This document shows, in pieces, positions 9,673 to 23,200 of a DNA stretch of 64,000 nt; position 1 is the first letter of the stretch; each line of letters opens with the position of its first letter. The position numbers and the translations under genes were made by a program. The notes below the pieces were generated by a model. The model was not told the DNA's origin, did not search any database, and saw only the letters and a list, made by a program, of their open reading frames with translations. The stretch is from Manihot esculenta (Eukaryota; Streptophyta; Magnoliopsida; Malpighiales; Euphorbiaceae), in contig NW_025215482.1 in NCBI RefSeq assembly GCF_001659605.2, positions 884,135 to 948,134 on the forward strand, read 5' to 3'.

Positions 9673-10292
9673 TATAGACTTGGCAGTTTTTTGGATGGAA
9701 CTATTAGGGGCCGAAATCGGGCACCGGATGTAAACATGGTGATAGACTTGGCAGTTTTGGGATGGAAGCTATTAGGCCGAAATCGGGCACCGGATGTAAC
9801 ATGGGGATAGACTTGGCAGTTTTTGGATGGAAGCTATTAGGCCGAAATCGGGCACCGGATGTAACATGGGTGATAGACTTGGCAGTTTTGGGATGGAAGC
9901 TATTAGGCCGAAATCGGGCACCGGATGTAACATGGGTGATAGACTTTGGCAGGTTTTTTGGATGGAAGCTATTAGTCCGAAATCGGGCACCGGATTGTAA
10001 CATGGGTGATAGACTTGGCAGTTTTTGGGATGGAAGCTGTTAGTCCGAAATCGGGCACCGGATGTAACATGGGTGATAGACTTGGCGTTTTTGGATGGAA
10101 GCTATTAGGCGAAATCGGGCACCGGATGTAACATGGGTGATAGACTTGGCAGTTTTTGATGGAAGCTATTAGGCCGAAATCGGGCACCGGATGTAACATG
10201 GGTGATAGACTTGGCAGTTTTTTGGGATGGAAGCTATTAGCCGAAATCGGGCACCGGATGTAACATGGGTGATAGACTTGGCAGTTTTTTGG
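9668..10292 (-). repeat. 67-bp satellite array resuming after the retrotransposon, indel-rich
   Basis: About nine monomers in the same orientation as 1-2330 and in phase with the left flank. Nearly every copy has a small length change in a homopolymer (runs of G, T and A gain or lose a base, for example TTAGGGGCC near 9716 and ATGGGGATAG near 9804). This clustering right before a gap looks more like uncorrected long-read error than biology. No gene is visible. Confidence 0.95.
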
Positions 10293-11292
10293 NNNNNNNN
10301 NNNNNNNNNNNNNNNNNNNNNNNNNNNNNNNNNNNNNNNNNNNNNNNNNNNNNNNNNNNNNNNNNNNNNNNNNNNNNNNNNNNNNNNNNNNNNNNNNNNN
10401 NNNNNNNNNNNNNNNNNNNNNNNNNNNNNNNNNNNNNNNNNNNNNNNNNNNNNNNNNNNNNNNNNNNNNNNNNNNNNNNNNNNNNNNNNNNNNNNNNNNN
10501 NNNNNNNNNNNNNNNNNNNNNNNNNNNNNNNNNNNNNNNNNNNNNNNNNNNNNNNNNNNNNNNNNNNNNNNNNNNNNNNNNNNNNNNNNNNNNNNNNNNN
10601 NNNNNNNNNNNNNNNNNNNNNNNNNNNNNNNNNNNNNNNNNNNNNNNNNNNNNNNNNNNNNNNNNNNNNNNNNNNNNNNNNNNNNNNNNNNNNNNNNNNN
10701 NNNNNNNNNNNNNNNNNNNNNNNNNNNNNNNNNNNNNNNNNNNNNNNNNNNNNNNNNNNNNNNNNNNNNNNNNNNNNNNNNNNNNNNNNNNNNNNNNNNN
10801 NNNNNNNNNNNNNNNNNNNNNNNNNNNNNNNNNNNNNNNNNNNNNNNNNNNNNNNNNNNNNNNNNNNNNNNNNNNNNNNNNNNNNNNNNNNNNNNNNNNN
10901 NNNNNNNNNNNNNNNNNNNNNNNNNNNNNNNNNNNNNNNNNNNNNNNNNNNNNNNNNNNNNNNNNNNNNNNNNNNNNNNNNNNNNNNNNNNNNNNNNNNN
11001 NNNNNNNNNNNNNNNNNNNNNNNNNNNNNNNNNNNNNNNNNNNNNNNNNNNNNNNNNNNNNNNNNNNNNNNNNNNNNNNNNNNNNNNNNNNNNNNNNNNN
11101 NNNNNNNNNNNNNNNNNNNNNNNNNNNNNNNNNNNNNNNNNNNNNNNNNNNNNNNNNNNNNNNNNNNNNNNNNNNNNNNNNNNNNNNNNNNNNNNNNNNN
11201 NNNNNNNNNNNNNNNNNNNNNNNNNNNNNNNNNNNNNNNNNNNNNNNNNNNNNNNNNNNNNNNNNNNNNNNNNNNNNNNNNNNNNNNNNNNN
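10293..11292. other. assembly gap, exactly 1000 N
   Basis: A run of exactly 1000 N, a conventional placeholder for a gap of unknown size. The satellite is minus-oriented before it and plus-oriented after it. Confidence 0.99.
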
Positions 11293-14200
11293 GGCCTAAT
11301 AGCTTCCATCCCAAAAACTGCCAAGTCTATCACCCATGTTACATCCGGTGCCCGATTTCGGCCTAATAGCTTCCATCCCAAAAACTGCCAAGTCTATCAC
11401 CCATGTTACATCCGGTGCCCGATTTCGGCCTAATAGCTTCCATCCCAAAAACTGCCAAGTCTATCACCCATGTTACATCCGGTGCCCGATTTCGGCCTAA
11501 TAGCTTCCATCCCAAAAACTGCCAAGTCTATCACCCATGTTACATCCGGTGCCCGATTTCGGCCTAATAGCTTCCATCCCAAAAACTGCCAAGTCTATCA
11601 CCCATGTTACATCCGGTGCCCGATTTCGGCCTAATAGCTTCCATCCCAAAAACTGCCAAGTCTATCACCCATGTTACATCCGGTGCCCGATTTCGGCCTA
11701 ATAGCTTCCATCCCAAAAACTGCCAAGTCTATCACCCATGTTACATCCGGTGCCCGATTTCGGCCTAATAGCTTCCATCCCAAAAACTGCCAAGTCTATC
11801 ACCCATGTTACATCCGGTGCCCGATTTCGGCCTAATAGCTTCCATCCCAAAAACTGCCAAGTCTATCACCCATGTTACATCCGGTGCCCGATTTCGGCCT
11901 AATAGCTTCCATCCCAAAAACTGCCAAGTCTATCACCCATGTTACATCCGGTGCCCGATTTCGGCCTAATAGCTTCCATCCCAAAAACTGCCAAGTCTAT
12001 CACCCATGTTACATCCGGTGCCCGATTTCGGCCTAATAGCTTCCATCCCAAAAACTGCCAAGTCTATCACCCATGTTACATCCGGTGCCCGATTTCGGCC
12101 TAATAGCTTCCATCCCAAAAACTGCCAAGTCTATCACCCATGTTACATCCGGTGCCCGATTTCGGCCTAATAGCTTCCATCCCAAAAACTGCCAAGTCTA
12201 TCACCCATGTTACATCCGGTGCCCGATTTCGGCCTAATAGCTTCCATCCCAAAAACTGCCAAGTCTATCACCCATGTTACATCCGGTGCCCGATTTCGGC
12301 CTAATAGCTTCCATCCCAAAAACTGCCAAGTCTATCACCCATGTTACATCCGGTGCCCGATTTCGGCCTAATAGCTTCCATCCCAAAAACTGCCAAGTCT
12401 ATCACCCATGTTACATCCGGTGCCCGATTTCGGCCTAATAGCTTCCATCCCAAAAACTGCCAAGTCTATCACCCATGTTACATCCGGTGCCCGATTTCGG
12501 CCTAATAGCTTCCATCCCAAAAACTGCCAAGTCTATCACCCATGTTACATCCGGTGCCCGATTTCGGCCTAATAGCTTCCATCCCAAAAACTGCCAAGTC
12601 TATCACCCATGTTACATCCGGTGCCCGATTTCGGCCTAATAGCTTCCATCCCAAAAACTGCCAAGTCTATCACCCATGTTACATCCGGTGCCCGATTTCG
12701 GCCTAATAGCTTCCATCCCAAAAACTGCCAAGTCTATCACCCATGTTACATCCGGTGCCCGATTTCGGCCTAATAGCTTCCATCCCAAAAACTGCCAAGT
12801 CTATCACCCATGTTACATCCGGTGCCCGATTTCGGCCTAATAGCTTCCATCCCAAAAACTGCCAAGTCTATCACCCATGTTACATCCGGTGCCCGATTTC
12901 GGCCTAATAGCTTCCATCCCAAAAACTGCCAAGTCTATCACCCATGTTACATCCGGTGCCCGATTTCGGCCTAATAGCTTCCATCCCAAAAACTGCCAAG
13001 TCTATCACCCATGTTACATCCGGTGCCCGATTTCGGCCTAATAGCTTCCATCCCAAAAACTGCCAAGTCTATCACCCATGTTACATCCGGTGCCCGATTT
13101 CGGCCTAATAGCTTCCATCCCAAAAACTGCCAAGTCTATCACCCATGTTACATCCGGTGCCCGATTTCGGCCTAATAGCTTCCATCCCAAAAACTGCCAA
13201 GTCTATCACCCATGTTACATCCGGTGCCCGATTTCGGCCTAATAGCTTCCATCCCAAAAACTGCCAAGTCTATCACCCATGTTACATCCGGTGCCCGATT
13301 TCGGCCTAATAGCTTCCATCCCAAAAACTGCCAAGTCTATCACCCATGTTACATCCGGTGCCCGATTTCGGCCTAATAGCTTCCATCCCAAAAACTGCCA
13401 AGTCTATCACCCATGTTACATCCGGTGCCCGATTTCGGCCTAATAGCTTCCATCCCAAAAACTGCCAAGTCTATCACCCATGTTACATCCGGTGCCCGAT
13501 TTCGGCCTAATAGCTTCCATCCCAAAAACTGCCAAGTCTATCACCCATGTTACATCCGGTGCCCGATTTCGGCCTAATAGCTTCCATCCCAAAAACTGCC
13601 AAGTCTATCACCCATGTTACATCCGGTGCCCGATTTCGGCCTAATAGCTTCCATCCCAAAAACTGCCAAGTCTATCACCCATGTTACATCCGGTGCCCGA
13701 TTTCGGCCTAATAGCTTCCATCCCAAAAACTGCCAAGTCTATCACCCATGTTACATCCGGTGCCCGATTTCGGCCTAATAGCTTCCATCCCAAAAACTGC
13801 CAAGTCTATCACCCATGTTACATCCGGTGCCCGATTTCGGCCTAATAGCTTCCATCCCAAAAACTGCCAAGTCTATCACCCATGTTACATCCGGTGCCCG
13901 ATTTCGGCCTAATAGCTTCCATCCCAAAAACTGCCAAGTCTATCACCCATGTTACATCCGGTGCCCGATTTCGGCCTAATAGCTTCCATCCCAAAAACTG
14001 CCAAGTCTATCACCCATGTTACATCCGGTGCCCGATTTCGGCCTAATAGCTTCCATCCCAAAAACTGCCAAGTCTATCACCCATGTTACATCCGGTGCCC
14101 GATTTCGGCCTAATAGCTTCCATCCCAAAAACTGCCAAGTCTATCACCCATGTTACATCCGGTGCCCGATTTCGGCCTAATAGCTTCCATCCCAAAAACT

Positions 14201-17200
14201 GCCAAGTCTATCACCCATGTTACATCCGGTGCCCGATTTCGGCCTAATAGCTTCCATCCCAAAAACTGCCAAGTCTATCACCCATGTTACATCCGGTGCC
14301 CGATTTCGGCCTAATAGCTTCCATCCCAAAAACTGCCAAGTCTATCACCCATGTTACATCCGGTGCCCGATTTCGGCCTAATAGCTTCCATCCCAAAAAC
14401 TGCCAAGTCTATCACCCATGTTACATCCGGTGCCCGATTTCGGCCTAATAGCTTCCATCCCAAAAACTGCCAAGTCTATCACCCATGTTACATCCGGTGC
14501 CCGATTTCGGCCTAATAGCTTCCATCCCAAAAACTGCCAAGTCTATCACCCATGTTACATCCGGTGCCCGATTTCGGCCTAATAGCTTCCATCCCAAAAA
14601 CTGCCAAGTCTATCACCCATGTTACATCCGGTGCCCGATTTCGGCCTAATAGCTTCCATCCCAAAAACTGCCAAGTCTATCACCCATGTTACATCCGGTG
14701 CCCGATTTCGGCCTAATAGCTTCCATCCCAAAAACTGCCAAGTCTATCACCCATGTTACATCCGGTGCCCGATTTCGGCCTAATAGCTTCCATCCCAAAA
14801 ACTGCCAAGTCTATCACCCATGTTACATCCGGTGCCCGATTTCGGCCTAATAGCTTCCATCCCAAAAACTGCCAAGTCTATCACCCATGTTACATCCGGT
14901 GCCCGATTTCGGCCTAATAGCTTCCATCCCAAAAACTGCCAAGTCTATCACCCATGTTACATCCGGTGCCCGATTTCGGCCTAATAGCTTCCATCCCAAA
15001 AACTGCCAAGTCTATCACCCATGTTACATCCGGTGCCCGATTTCGGCCTAATAGCTTCCATCCCAAAAACTGCCAAGTCTATCACCCATGTTACATCCGG
15101 TGCCCGATTTCGGCCTAATAGCTTCCATCCCAAAAACTGCCAAGTCTATCACCCATGTTACATCCGGTGCCCGATTTCGGCCTAATAGCTTCCATCCCAA
15201 AAACTGCCAAGTCTATCACCCATGTTACATCCGGTGCCCGATTTCGGCCTAATAGCTTCCATCCCAAAAACTGCCAAGTCTATCACCCATGTTACATCCG
15301 GTGCCCGATTTCGGCCTAATAGCTTCCATCCCAAAAACTGCCAAGTCTATCACCCATGTTACATCCGGTGCCCGATTTCGGCCTAATAGCTTCCATCCCA
15401 AAAACTGCCAAGTCTATCACCCATGTTACATCCGGTGCCCGATTTCGGCCTAATAGCTTCCATCCCAAAAACTGCCAAGTCTATCACCCATGTTACATCC
15501 GGTGCCCGATTTCGGCCTAATAGCTTCCATCCCAAAAACTGCCAAGTCTATCACCCATGTTACATCCGGTGCCCGATTTCGGCCTAATAGCTTCCATCCC
15601 AAAAACTGCCAAGTCTATCACCCATGTTACATCCGGTGCCCGATTTCGGCCTAATAGCTTCCATCCCAAAAACTGCCAAGTCTATCACCCATGTTACATC
15701 CGGTGCCCGATTTCGGCCTAATAGCTTCCATCCCAAAAACTGCCAAGTCTATCACCCATGTTACATCCGGTGCCCGATTTCGGCCTAATAGCTTCCATCC
15801 CAAAAACTGCCAAGTCTATCACCCATGTTACATCCGGTGCCCGATTTCGGCCTAATAGCTTCCATCCCAAAAACTGCCAAGTCTATCACCCATGTTACAT
15901 CCGGTGCCCGATTTCGGCCTAATAGCTTCCATCCCAAAAACTGCCAAGTCTATCACCCATGTTACATCCGGTGCCCGATTTCGGCCTAATAGCTTCCATC
16001 CCAAAAACTGCCAAGTCTATCACCCATGTTACATCCGGTGCCCGATTTCGGCCTAATAGCTTCCATCCCAAAAACTGCCAAGTCTATCACCCATGTTACA
16101 TCCGGTGCCCGATTTCGGCCTAATAGCTTCCATCCCAAAAACTGCCAAGTCTATCACCCATGTTACATCCGGTGCCCGATTTCGGCCTAATAGCTTCCAT
16201 CCCAAAAACTGCCAAGTCTATCACCCATGTTACATCCGGTGCCCGATTTCGGCCTAATAGCTTCCATCCCAAAAACTGCCAAGTCTATCACCCATGTTAC
16301 ATCCGGTGCCCGATTTCGGCCTAATAGCTTCCATCCCAAAAACTGCCAAGTCTATCACCCATGTTACATCCGGTGCCCGATTTCGGCCTAATAGCTTCCA
16401 TCCCAAAAACTGCCAAGTCTATCACCCATGTTACATCCGGTGCCCGATTTCGGCCTAATAGCTTCCATCCCAAAAACTGCCAAGTCTATCACCCATGTTA
16501 CATCCGGTGCCCGATTTCGGCCTAATAGCTTCCATCCCAAAAACTGCCAAGTCTATCACCCATGTTACATCCGGTGCCCGATTTCGGCCTAATAGCTTCC
16601 ATCCCAAAAACTGCCAAGTCTATCACCCATGTTACATCCGGTGCCCGATTTCGGCCTAATAGCTTCCATCCCAAAAACTGCCAAGTCTATCACCCATGTT
16701 ACATCCGGTGCCCGATTTCGGCCTAATAGCTTCCATCCCAAAAACTGCCAAGTCTATCACCCATGTTACATCCGGTGCCCGATTTCGGCCTAATAGCTTC
16801 CATCCCAAAAACTGCCAAGTCTATCACCCATGTTACATCCGGTGCCCGATTTCGGCCTAATAGCTTCCATCCCAAAAACTGCCAAGTCTATCACCCATGT
16901 TACATCCGGTGCCCGATTTCGGCCTAATAGCTTCCATCCCAAAAACTGCCAAGTCTATCACCCATGTTACATCCGGTGCCCGATTTCGGCCTAATAGCTT
17001 CCATCCCAAAAACTGCCAAGTCTATCACCCATGTTACATCCGGTGCCCGATTTCGGCCTAATAGCTTCCATCCCAAAAACTGCCAAGTCTATCACCCATG
17101 TTACATCCGGTGCCCGATTTCGGCCTAATAGCTTCCATCCCAAAAACTGCCAAGTCTATCACCCATGTTACATCCGGTGCCCGATTTCGGCCTAATAGCT

Positions 17201-20200
17201 TCCATCCCAAAAACTGCCAAGTCTATCACCCATGTTACATCCGGTGCCCGATTTCGGCCTAATAGCTTCCATCCCAAAAACTGCCAAGTCTATCACCCAT
17301 GTTACATCCGGTGCCCGATTTCGGCCTAATAGCTTCCATCCCAAAAACTGCCAAGTCTATCACCCATGTTACATCCGGTGCCCGATTTCGGCCTAATAGC
17401 TTCCATCCCAAAAACTGCCAAGTCTATCACCCATGTTACATCCGGTGCCCGATTTCGGCCTAATAGCTTCCATCCCAAAAACTGCCAAGTCTATCACCCA
17501 TGTTACATCCGGTGCCCGATTTCGGCCTAATAGCTTCCATCCCAAAAACTGCCAAGTCTATCACCCATGTTACATCCGGTGCCCGATTTCGGCCTAATAG
17601 CTTCCATCCCAAAAACTGCCAAGTCTATCACCCATGTTACATCCGGTGCCCGATTTCGGCCTAATAGCTTCCATCCCAAAAACTGCCAAGTCTATCACCC
17701 ATGTTACATCCGGTGCCCGATTTCGGCCTAATAGCTTCCATCCCAAAAACTGCCAAGTCTATCACCCATGTTACATCCGGTGCCCGATTTCGGCCTAATA
17801 GCTTCCATCCCAAAAACTGCCAAGTCTATCACCCATGTTACATCCGGTGCCCGATTTCGGCCTAATAGCTTCCATCCCAAAAACTGCCAAGTCTATCACC
17901 CATGTTACATCCGGTGCCCGATTTCGGCCTAATAGCTTCCATCCCAAAAACTGCCAAGTCTATCACCCATGTTACATCCGGTGCCCGATTTCGGCCTAAT
18001 AGCTTCCATCCCAAAAACTGCCAAGTCTATCACCCATGTTACATCCGGTGCCCGATTTCGGCCTAATAGCTTCCATCCCAAAAACTTCCAAGTCTATCAC
18101 CCATGTTACATCCGGTGCCCGATTTCGGCCTAATAGCTTCCATCCCAAAAACTGCCAAGTCTATCACCCATGTTACATCCGGTGCCCGATTTCGGCCTAA
18201 TAGCTTCCATCCCAAAAACTGCCAAGTCTATCACCCATGTTACATCCGGTGCCCGATTTCGGCCTAATAGCTTCCATCCCAAAAACTGCCAAGTCTATCA
18301 CCCATGTTACATCCGGTGCCCGATTTCGGCCTAATAGCTTCCATCCCAAAAACTGCCAAGTCTATCACCCATGTTACATCCGGTGCCCGATTTCGGCCTA
18401 ATAGCTTCCATCCCAAAAACTGCCAAGTCTATCACCCATGTTACATCCGGTGCCCGATTTCGGCCTAATAGCTTCCATCCCAAAAACTGCCAAGTCTATC
18501 ACCCATGTTACATCCGGTGCCCGATTTCGGCCTAATAGCTTCCATCCCAAAAACTGCCAAGTCTATCACCCATGTTACATCCGGTGCCCGATTTCGGCCT
18601 AATAGCTTCCATCCCAAAAACTGCCAAGTCTATCACCCATGTTACATCCGGTGCCCGATTTCGGCCTAATAGCTTCCATCCCAAAAACTGCCAAGTCTAT
18701 CACCCATGTTACATCCGGTGCCCGATTTCGGCCTAATAGCTTCCATCCCAAAAACTGCCAAGTCTATCACCCATGTTACATCCGGTGCCCGATTTCGGCC
18801 TAATAGCTTCCATCCCAAAAACTGCCAAGTCTATCACCCATGTTACATCCGGTGCCCGATTTCGGCCTAATAGCTTCCATCCCAAAAACTGCCAAGTCTA
18901 TCACCCATGTTACATCCGGTGCCCGATTTCGGCCTAATAGCTTCCATCCCAAAAACTGCCAAGTCTATCACCCATGTTACATCCGGTGCCCGATTTCGGC
19001 CTAATAGCTTCCATCCCAAAAACTGCCAAGTCTATCACCCATGTTACATCCGGTGCCCGATTTCGGCCTAATAGCTTCCATCCCAAAAACTGCCAAGTCT
19101 ATCACCCATGTTACATCCGGTGCCCGATTTCGGCCTAATAGCTTCCATCCCAAAAACTGCCAAGTCTATCACCCATGTTACATCCGGTGCCCGATTTCGG
19201 CCTAATAGCTTCCATCCCAAAAACTGCCAAGTCTATCACCCATGTTACATCCGGTGCCCGATTTCGGCCTAATAGCTTCCATCCCAAAAACTGCCAAGTC
19301 TATCACCCATGTTACATCCGGTGCCCGATTTCGGCCTAATAGCTTCCATCCCAAAAACTGCCAAGTCTATCACCCATGTTACATCCGGTGCCCGATTTCG
19401 GCCTAATAGCTTCCATCCCAAAAACTGCCAAGTCTATCACCCATGTTACATCCGGTGCCCGATTTCGGCCTAATAGCTTCCATCCCAAAAACTGCCAAGT
19501 CTATCACCCATGTTACATCCGGTGCCCGATTTCGGCCTAATAGCTTCCATCCCAAAAACTGCCAAGTCTATCACCCATGTTACATCCGGTGCCCGATTTC
19601 GGCCTAATAGCTTCCATCCCAAAAACTGCCAAGTCTATCACCCATGTTACATCCGGTGCCCGATTTCGGCCTAATAGCTTCCATCCCAAAAACTGCCAAG
19701 TCTATCACCCATGTTACATCCGGTGCCCGATTTCGGCCTAATAGCTTCCATCCCAAAAACTGCCAAGTCTATCACCCATGTTACATCCGGTGCCCGATTT
19801 CGGCCTAATAGCTTCCATCCCAAAAACTGCCAAGTCTATCACCCATGTTACATCCGGTGCCCGATTTCGGCCTAATAGCTTCCATCCCAAAAACTGCCAA
19901 GTCTATCACCCATGTTACATCCGGTGCCCGATTTCGGCCTAATAGCTTCCATCCCAAAAACTGCCAAGTCTATCACCCATGTTACATCCGGTGCCCGATT
20001 TCGGCCTAATAGCTTCCATCCCAAAAACTGCCAAGTCTATCACCCATGTTACATCCGGTGCCCGATTTCGGCCTAATAGCTTCCATCCCAAAAACTGCCA
20101 AGTCTATCACCCATGTTACATCCGGTGCCCGATTTCGGCCTAATAGCTTCCATCCCAAAAACTGCCAAGTCTATCACCCATGTTACATCCGGTGCCCGAT

Positions 20201-23200
20201 TTCGGCCTAATAGCTTCCATCCCAAAAACTGCCAAGTCTATCACCCATGTTACATCCGGTGCCCGATTTCGGCCTAATAGCTTCCATCCCAAAAACTGCC
20301 AAGTCTATCACCCATGTTACATCCGGTGCCCGATTTCGGCCTAATAGCTTCCATCCCAAAAACTGCCAAGTCTATCACCCATGTTACATCCGGTGCCCGA
20401 TTTCGGCCTAATAGCTTCCATCCCAAAAACTGCCAAGTCTATCACCCATGTTACATCCGGTGCCCGATTTCGGCCTAATAGCTTCCATCCCAAAAACTGC
20501 CAAGTCTATCACCCATGTTACATCCGGTGCCCGATTTCGGCCTAATAGCTTCCATCCCAAAAACTGCCAAGTCTATCACCCATGTTACATCCGGTGCCCG
20601 ATTTCGGCCTAATAGCTTCCATCCCAAAAACTGCCAAGTCTATCACCCATGTTACATCCGGTGCCCGATTTCGGCCTAATAGCTTCCATCCCAAAAACTG
20701 CCAAGTCTATCACCCATGTTACATCCGGTGCCCGATTTCGGCCTAATAGCTTCCATCCCAAAAACTGCCAAGTCTATCACCCATGTTACATCCGGTGCCC
20801 GATTTCGGCCTAATAGCTTCCATCCCAAAAACTGCCAAGTCTATCACCCATGTTACATCCGGTGCCCGATTTCGGCCTAATAGCTTCCATCCCAAAAACT
20901 GCCAAGTCTATCACCCATGTTACATCCGGTGCCCGATTTCGGCCTAATAGCTTCCATCCCAAAAACTGCCAAGTCTATCACCCATGTTACATCCGGTGCC
21001 CGATTTCGGCCTAATAGCTTCCATCCCAAAAACTGCCAAGTCTATCACCCATGTTACATCCGGTGCCCGATTTCGGCCTAATAGCTTCCATCCCAAAAAC
21101 TGCCAAGTCTATCACCCATGTTACATCCGGTGCCCGATTTCGGCCTAATAGCTTCCATCCCAAAAACTGCCAAGTCTATCACCCATGTTACATCCGGTGC
21201 CCGATTTCGGCCTAATAGCTTCCATCCCAAAAACTGCCAAGTCTATCACCCATGTTACATCCGGTGCCCGATTTCGGCCTAATAGCTTCCATCCCAAAAA
21301 CTGCCAAGTCTATCACCCATGTTACATCCGGTGCCCGATTTCGGCCTAATAGCTTCCATCCCAAAAACTGCCAAGTCTATCACCCATGTTACATCCGGTG
21401 CCCGATTTCGGCCTAATAGCTTCCATCCCAAAAACTGCCAAGTCTATCACCCATGTTACATCCGGTGCCCGATTTCGGCCTAATAGCTTCCATCCCAAAA
21501 ACTGCCAAGTCTATCACCCATGTTACATCCGGTGCCCGATTTCGGCCTAATAGCTTCCATCCCAAAAACTGCCAAGTCTATCACCCATGTTACATCCGGT
21601 GCCCGATTTCGGCCTAATAGCTTCCATCCCAAAAACTGCCAAGTCTATCACCCATGTTACATCCGGTGCCCGATTTCGGCCTAATAGCTTCCATCCCAAA
21701 AACTGCCAAGTCTATCACCCATGTTACATCCGGTGCCCGATTTCGGCCTAATAGCTTCCATCCCAAAAACTGCCAAGTCTATCACCCATGTTACATCCGG
21801 TGCCCGATTTCGGCCTAATAGCTTCCATCCCAAAAACTGCCAAGTCTATCACCCATGTTACATCCGGTGCCCGATTTCGGCCTAATAGCTTCCATCCCAA
21901 AAACTGCCAAGTCTATCACCCATGTTACATCCGGTGCCCGATTTCGGCCTAATAGCTTCCATCCCAAAAACTGCCAAGTCTATCACCCATGTTACATCCG
22001 GTGCCCGATTTCGGCCTAATAGCTTCCATCCCAAAAACTGCCAAGTCTATCACCCATGTTACATCCGGTGCCCGATTTCGGCCTAATAGCTTCCATCCCA
22101 AAAACTGCCAAGTCTATCACCCATGTTACATCCGGTGCCCGATTTCGGCCTAATAGCTTCCATCCCAAAAACTGCCAAGTCTATCACCCATGTTACATCC
22201 GGTGCCCGATTTCGGCCTAATAGCTTCCATCCCAAAAACTGCCAAGTCTATCACCCATGTTACATCCGGTGCCCGATTTCGGCCTAATAGCTTCCATCCC
22301 AAAAACTGCCAAGTCTATCACCCATGTTACATCCGGTGCCCGATTTCGGCCTAATAGCTTCCATCCCAAAAACTGCCAAGTCTATCACCCATGTTACATC
22401 CGGTGCCCGATTTCGGCCTAATAGCTTCCATCCCAAAAACTGCCAAGTCTATCACCCATGTTACATCCGGTGCCCGATTTCGGCCTAATAGCTTCCATCC
22501 CAAAAACTGCCAAGTCTATCACCCATGTTACATCCGGTGCCCGATTTCGGCCTAATAGCTTCCATCCCAAAAACTGCCAAGTCTATCACCCATGTTACAT
22601 CCGGTGCCCGATTTCGGCCTAATAGCTTCCATCCCAAAAACTGCCAAGTCTATCACCCATGTTACATCCGGTGCCCGATTTCGGCCTAATAGCTTCCATC
22701 CCAAAAACTGCCAAGTCTATCACCCATGTTACATCCGGTGCCCGATTTCGGCCTAATAGCTTCCATCCCAAAAACTGCCAAGTCTATCACCCATGTTACA
22801 TCCGGTGCCCGATTTCGGCCTAATAGCTTCCATCCCAAAAACTGCCAAGTCTATCACCCATGTTACATCCGGTGCCCGATTTCGGCCTAATAGCTTCCAT
22901 CCCAAAAACTGCCAAGTCTATCACCCATGTTACATCCGGTGCCCGATTTCGGCCTAATAGCTTCCATCCCAAAAACTGCCAAGTCTATCACCCATGTTAC
23001 ATCCGGTGCCCGATTTCGGCCTAATAGCTTCCATCCCAAAAACTGCCAAGTCTATCACCCATGTTACATCCGGTGCCCGATTTCGGCCTAATAGCTTCCA
23101 TCCCAAAAACTGCCAAGTCTATCACCCATGTTACATCCGGTGCCCGATTTCGGCCTAATAGCTTCCATCCCAAAAACTGCCAAGTCTATCACCCATGTTA

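Noticed and set aside
11293..11359. CENP-B-box-like motif in the monomer
   Set aside because: TTCG with a correctly spaced A occurs on one strand and A-x-x-CGGG on the other, but neither strand has both halves at the required spacing.
9972..11381. Very long frames of 340-470 residues crossing the N runs (also 26680-27922 and 62246-63732)
   Set aside because: They are open only because N cannot encode a stop; most of each frame is gap.
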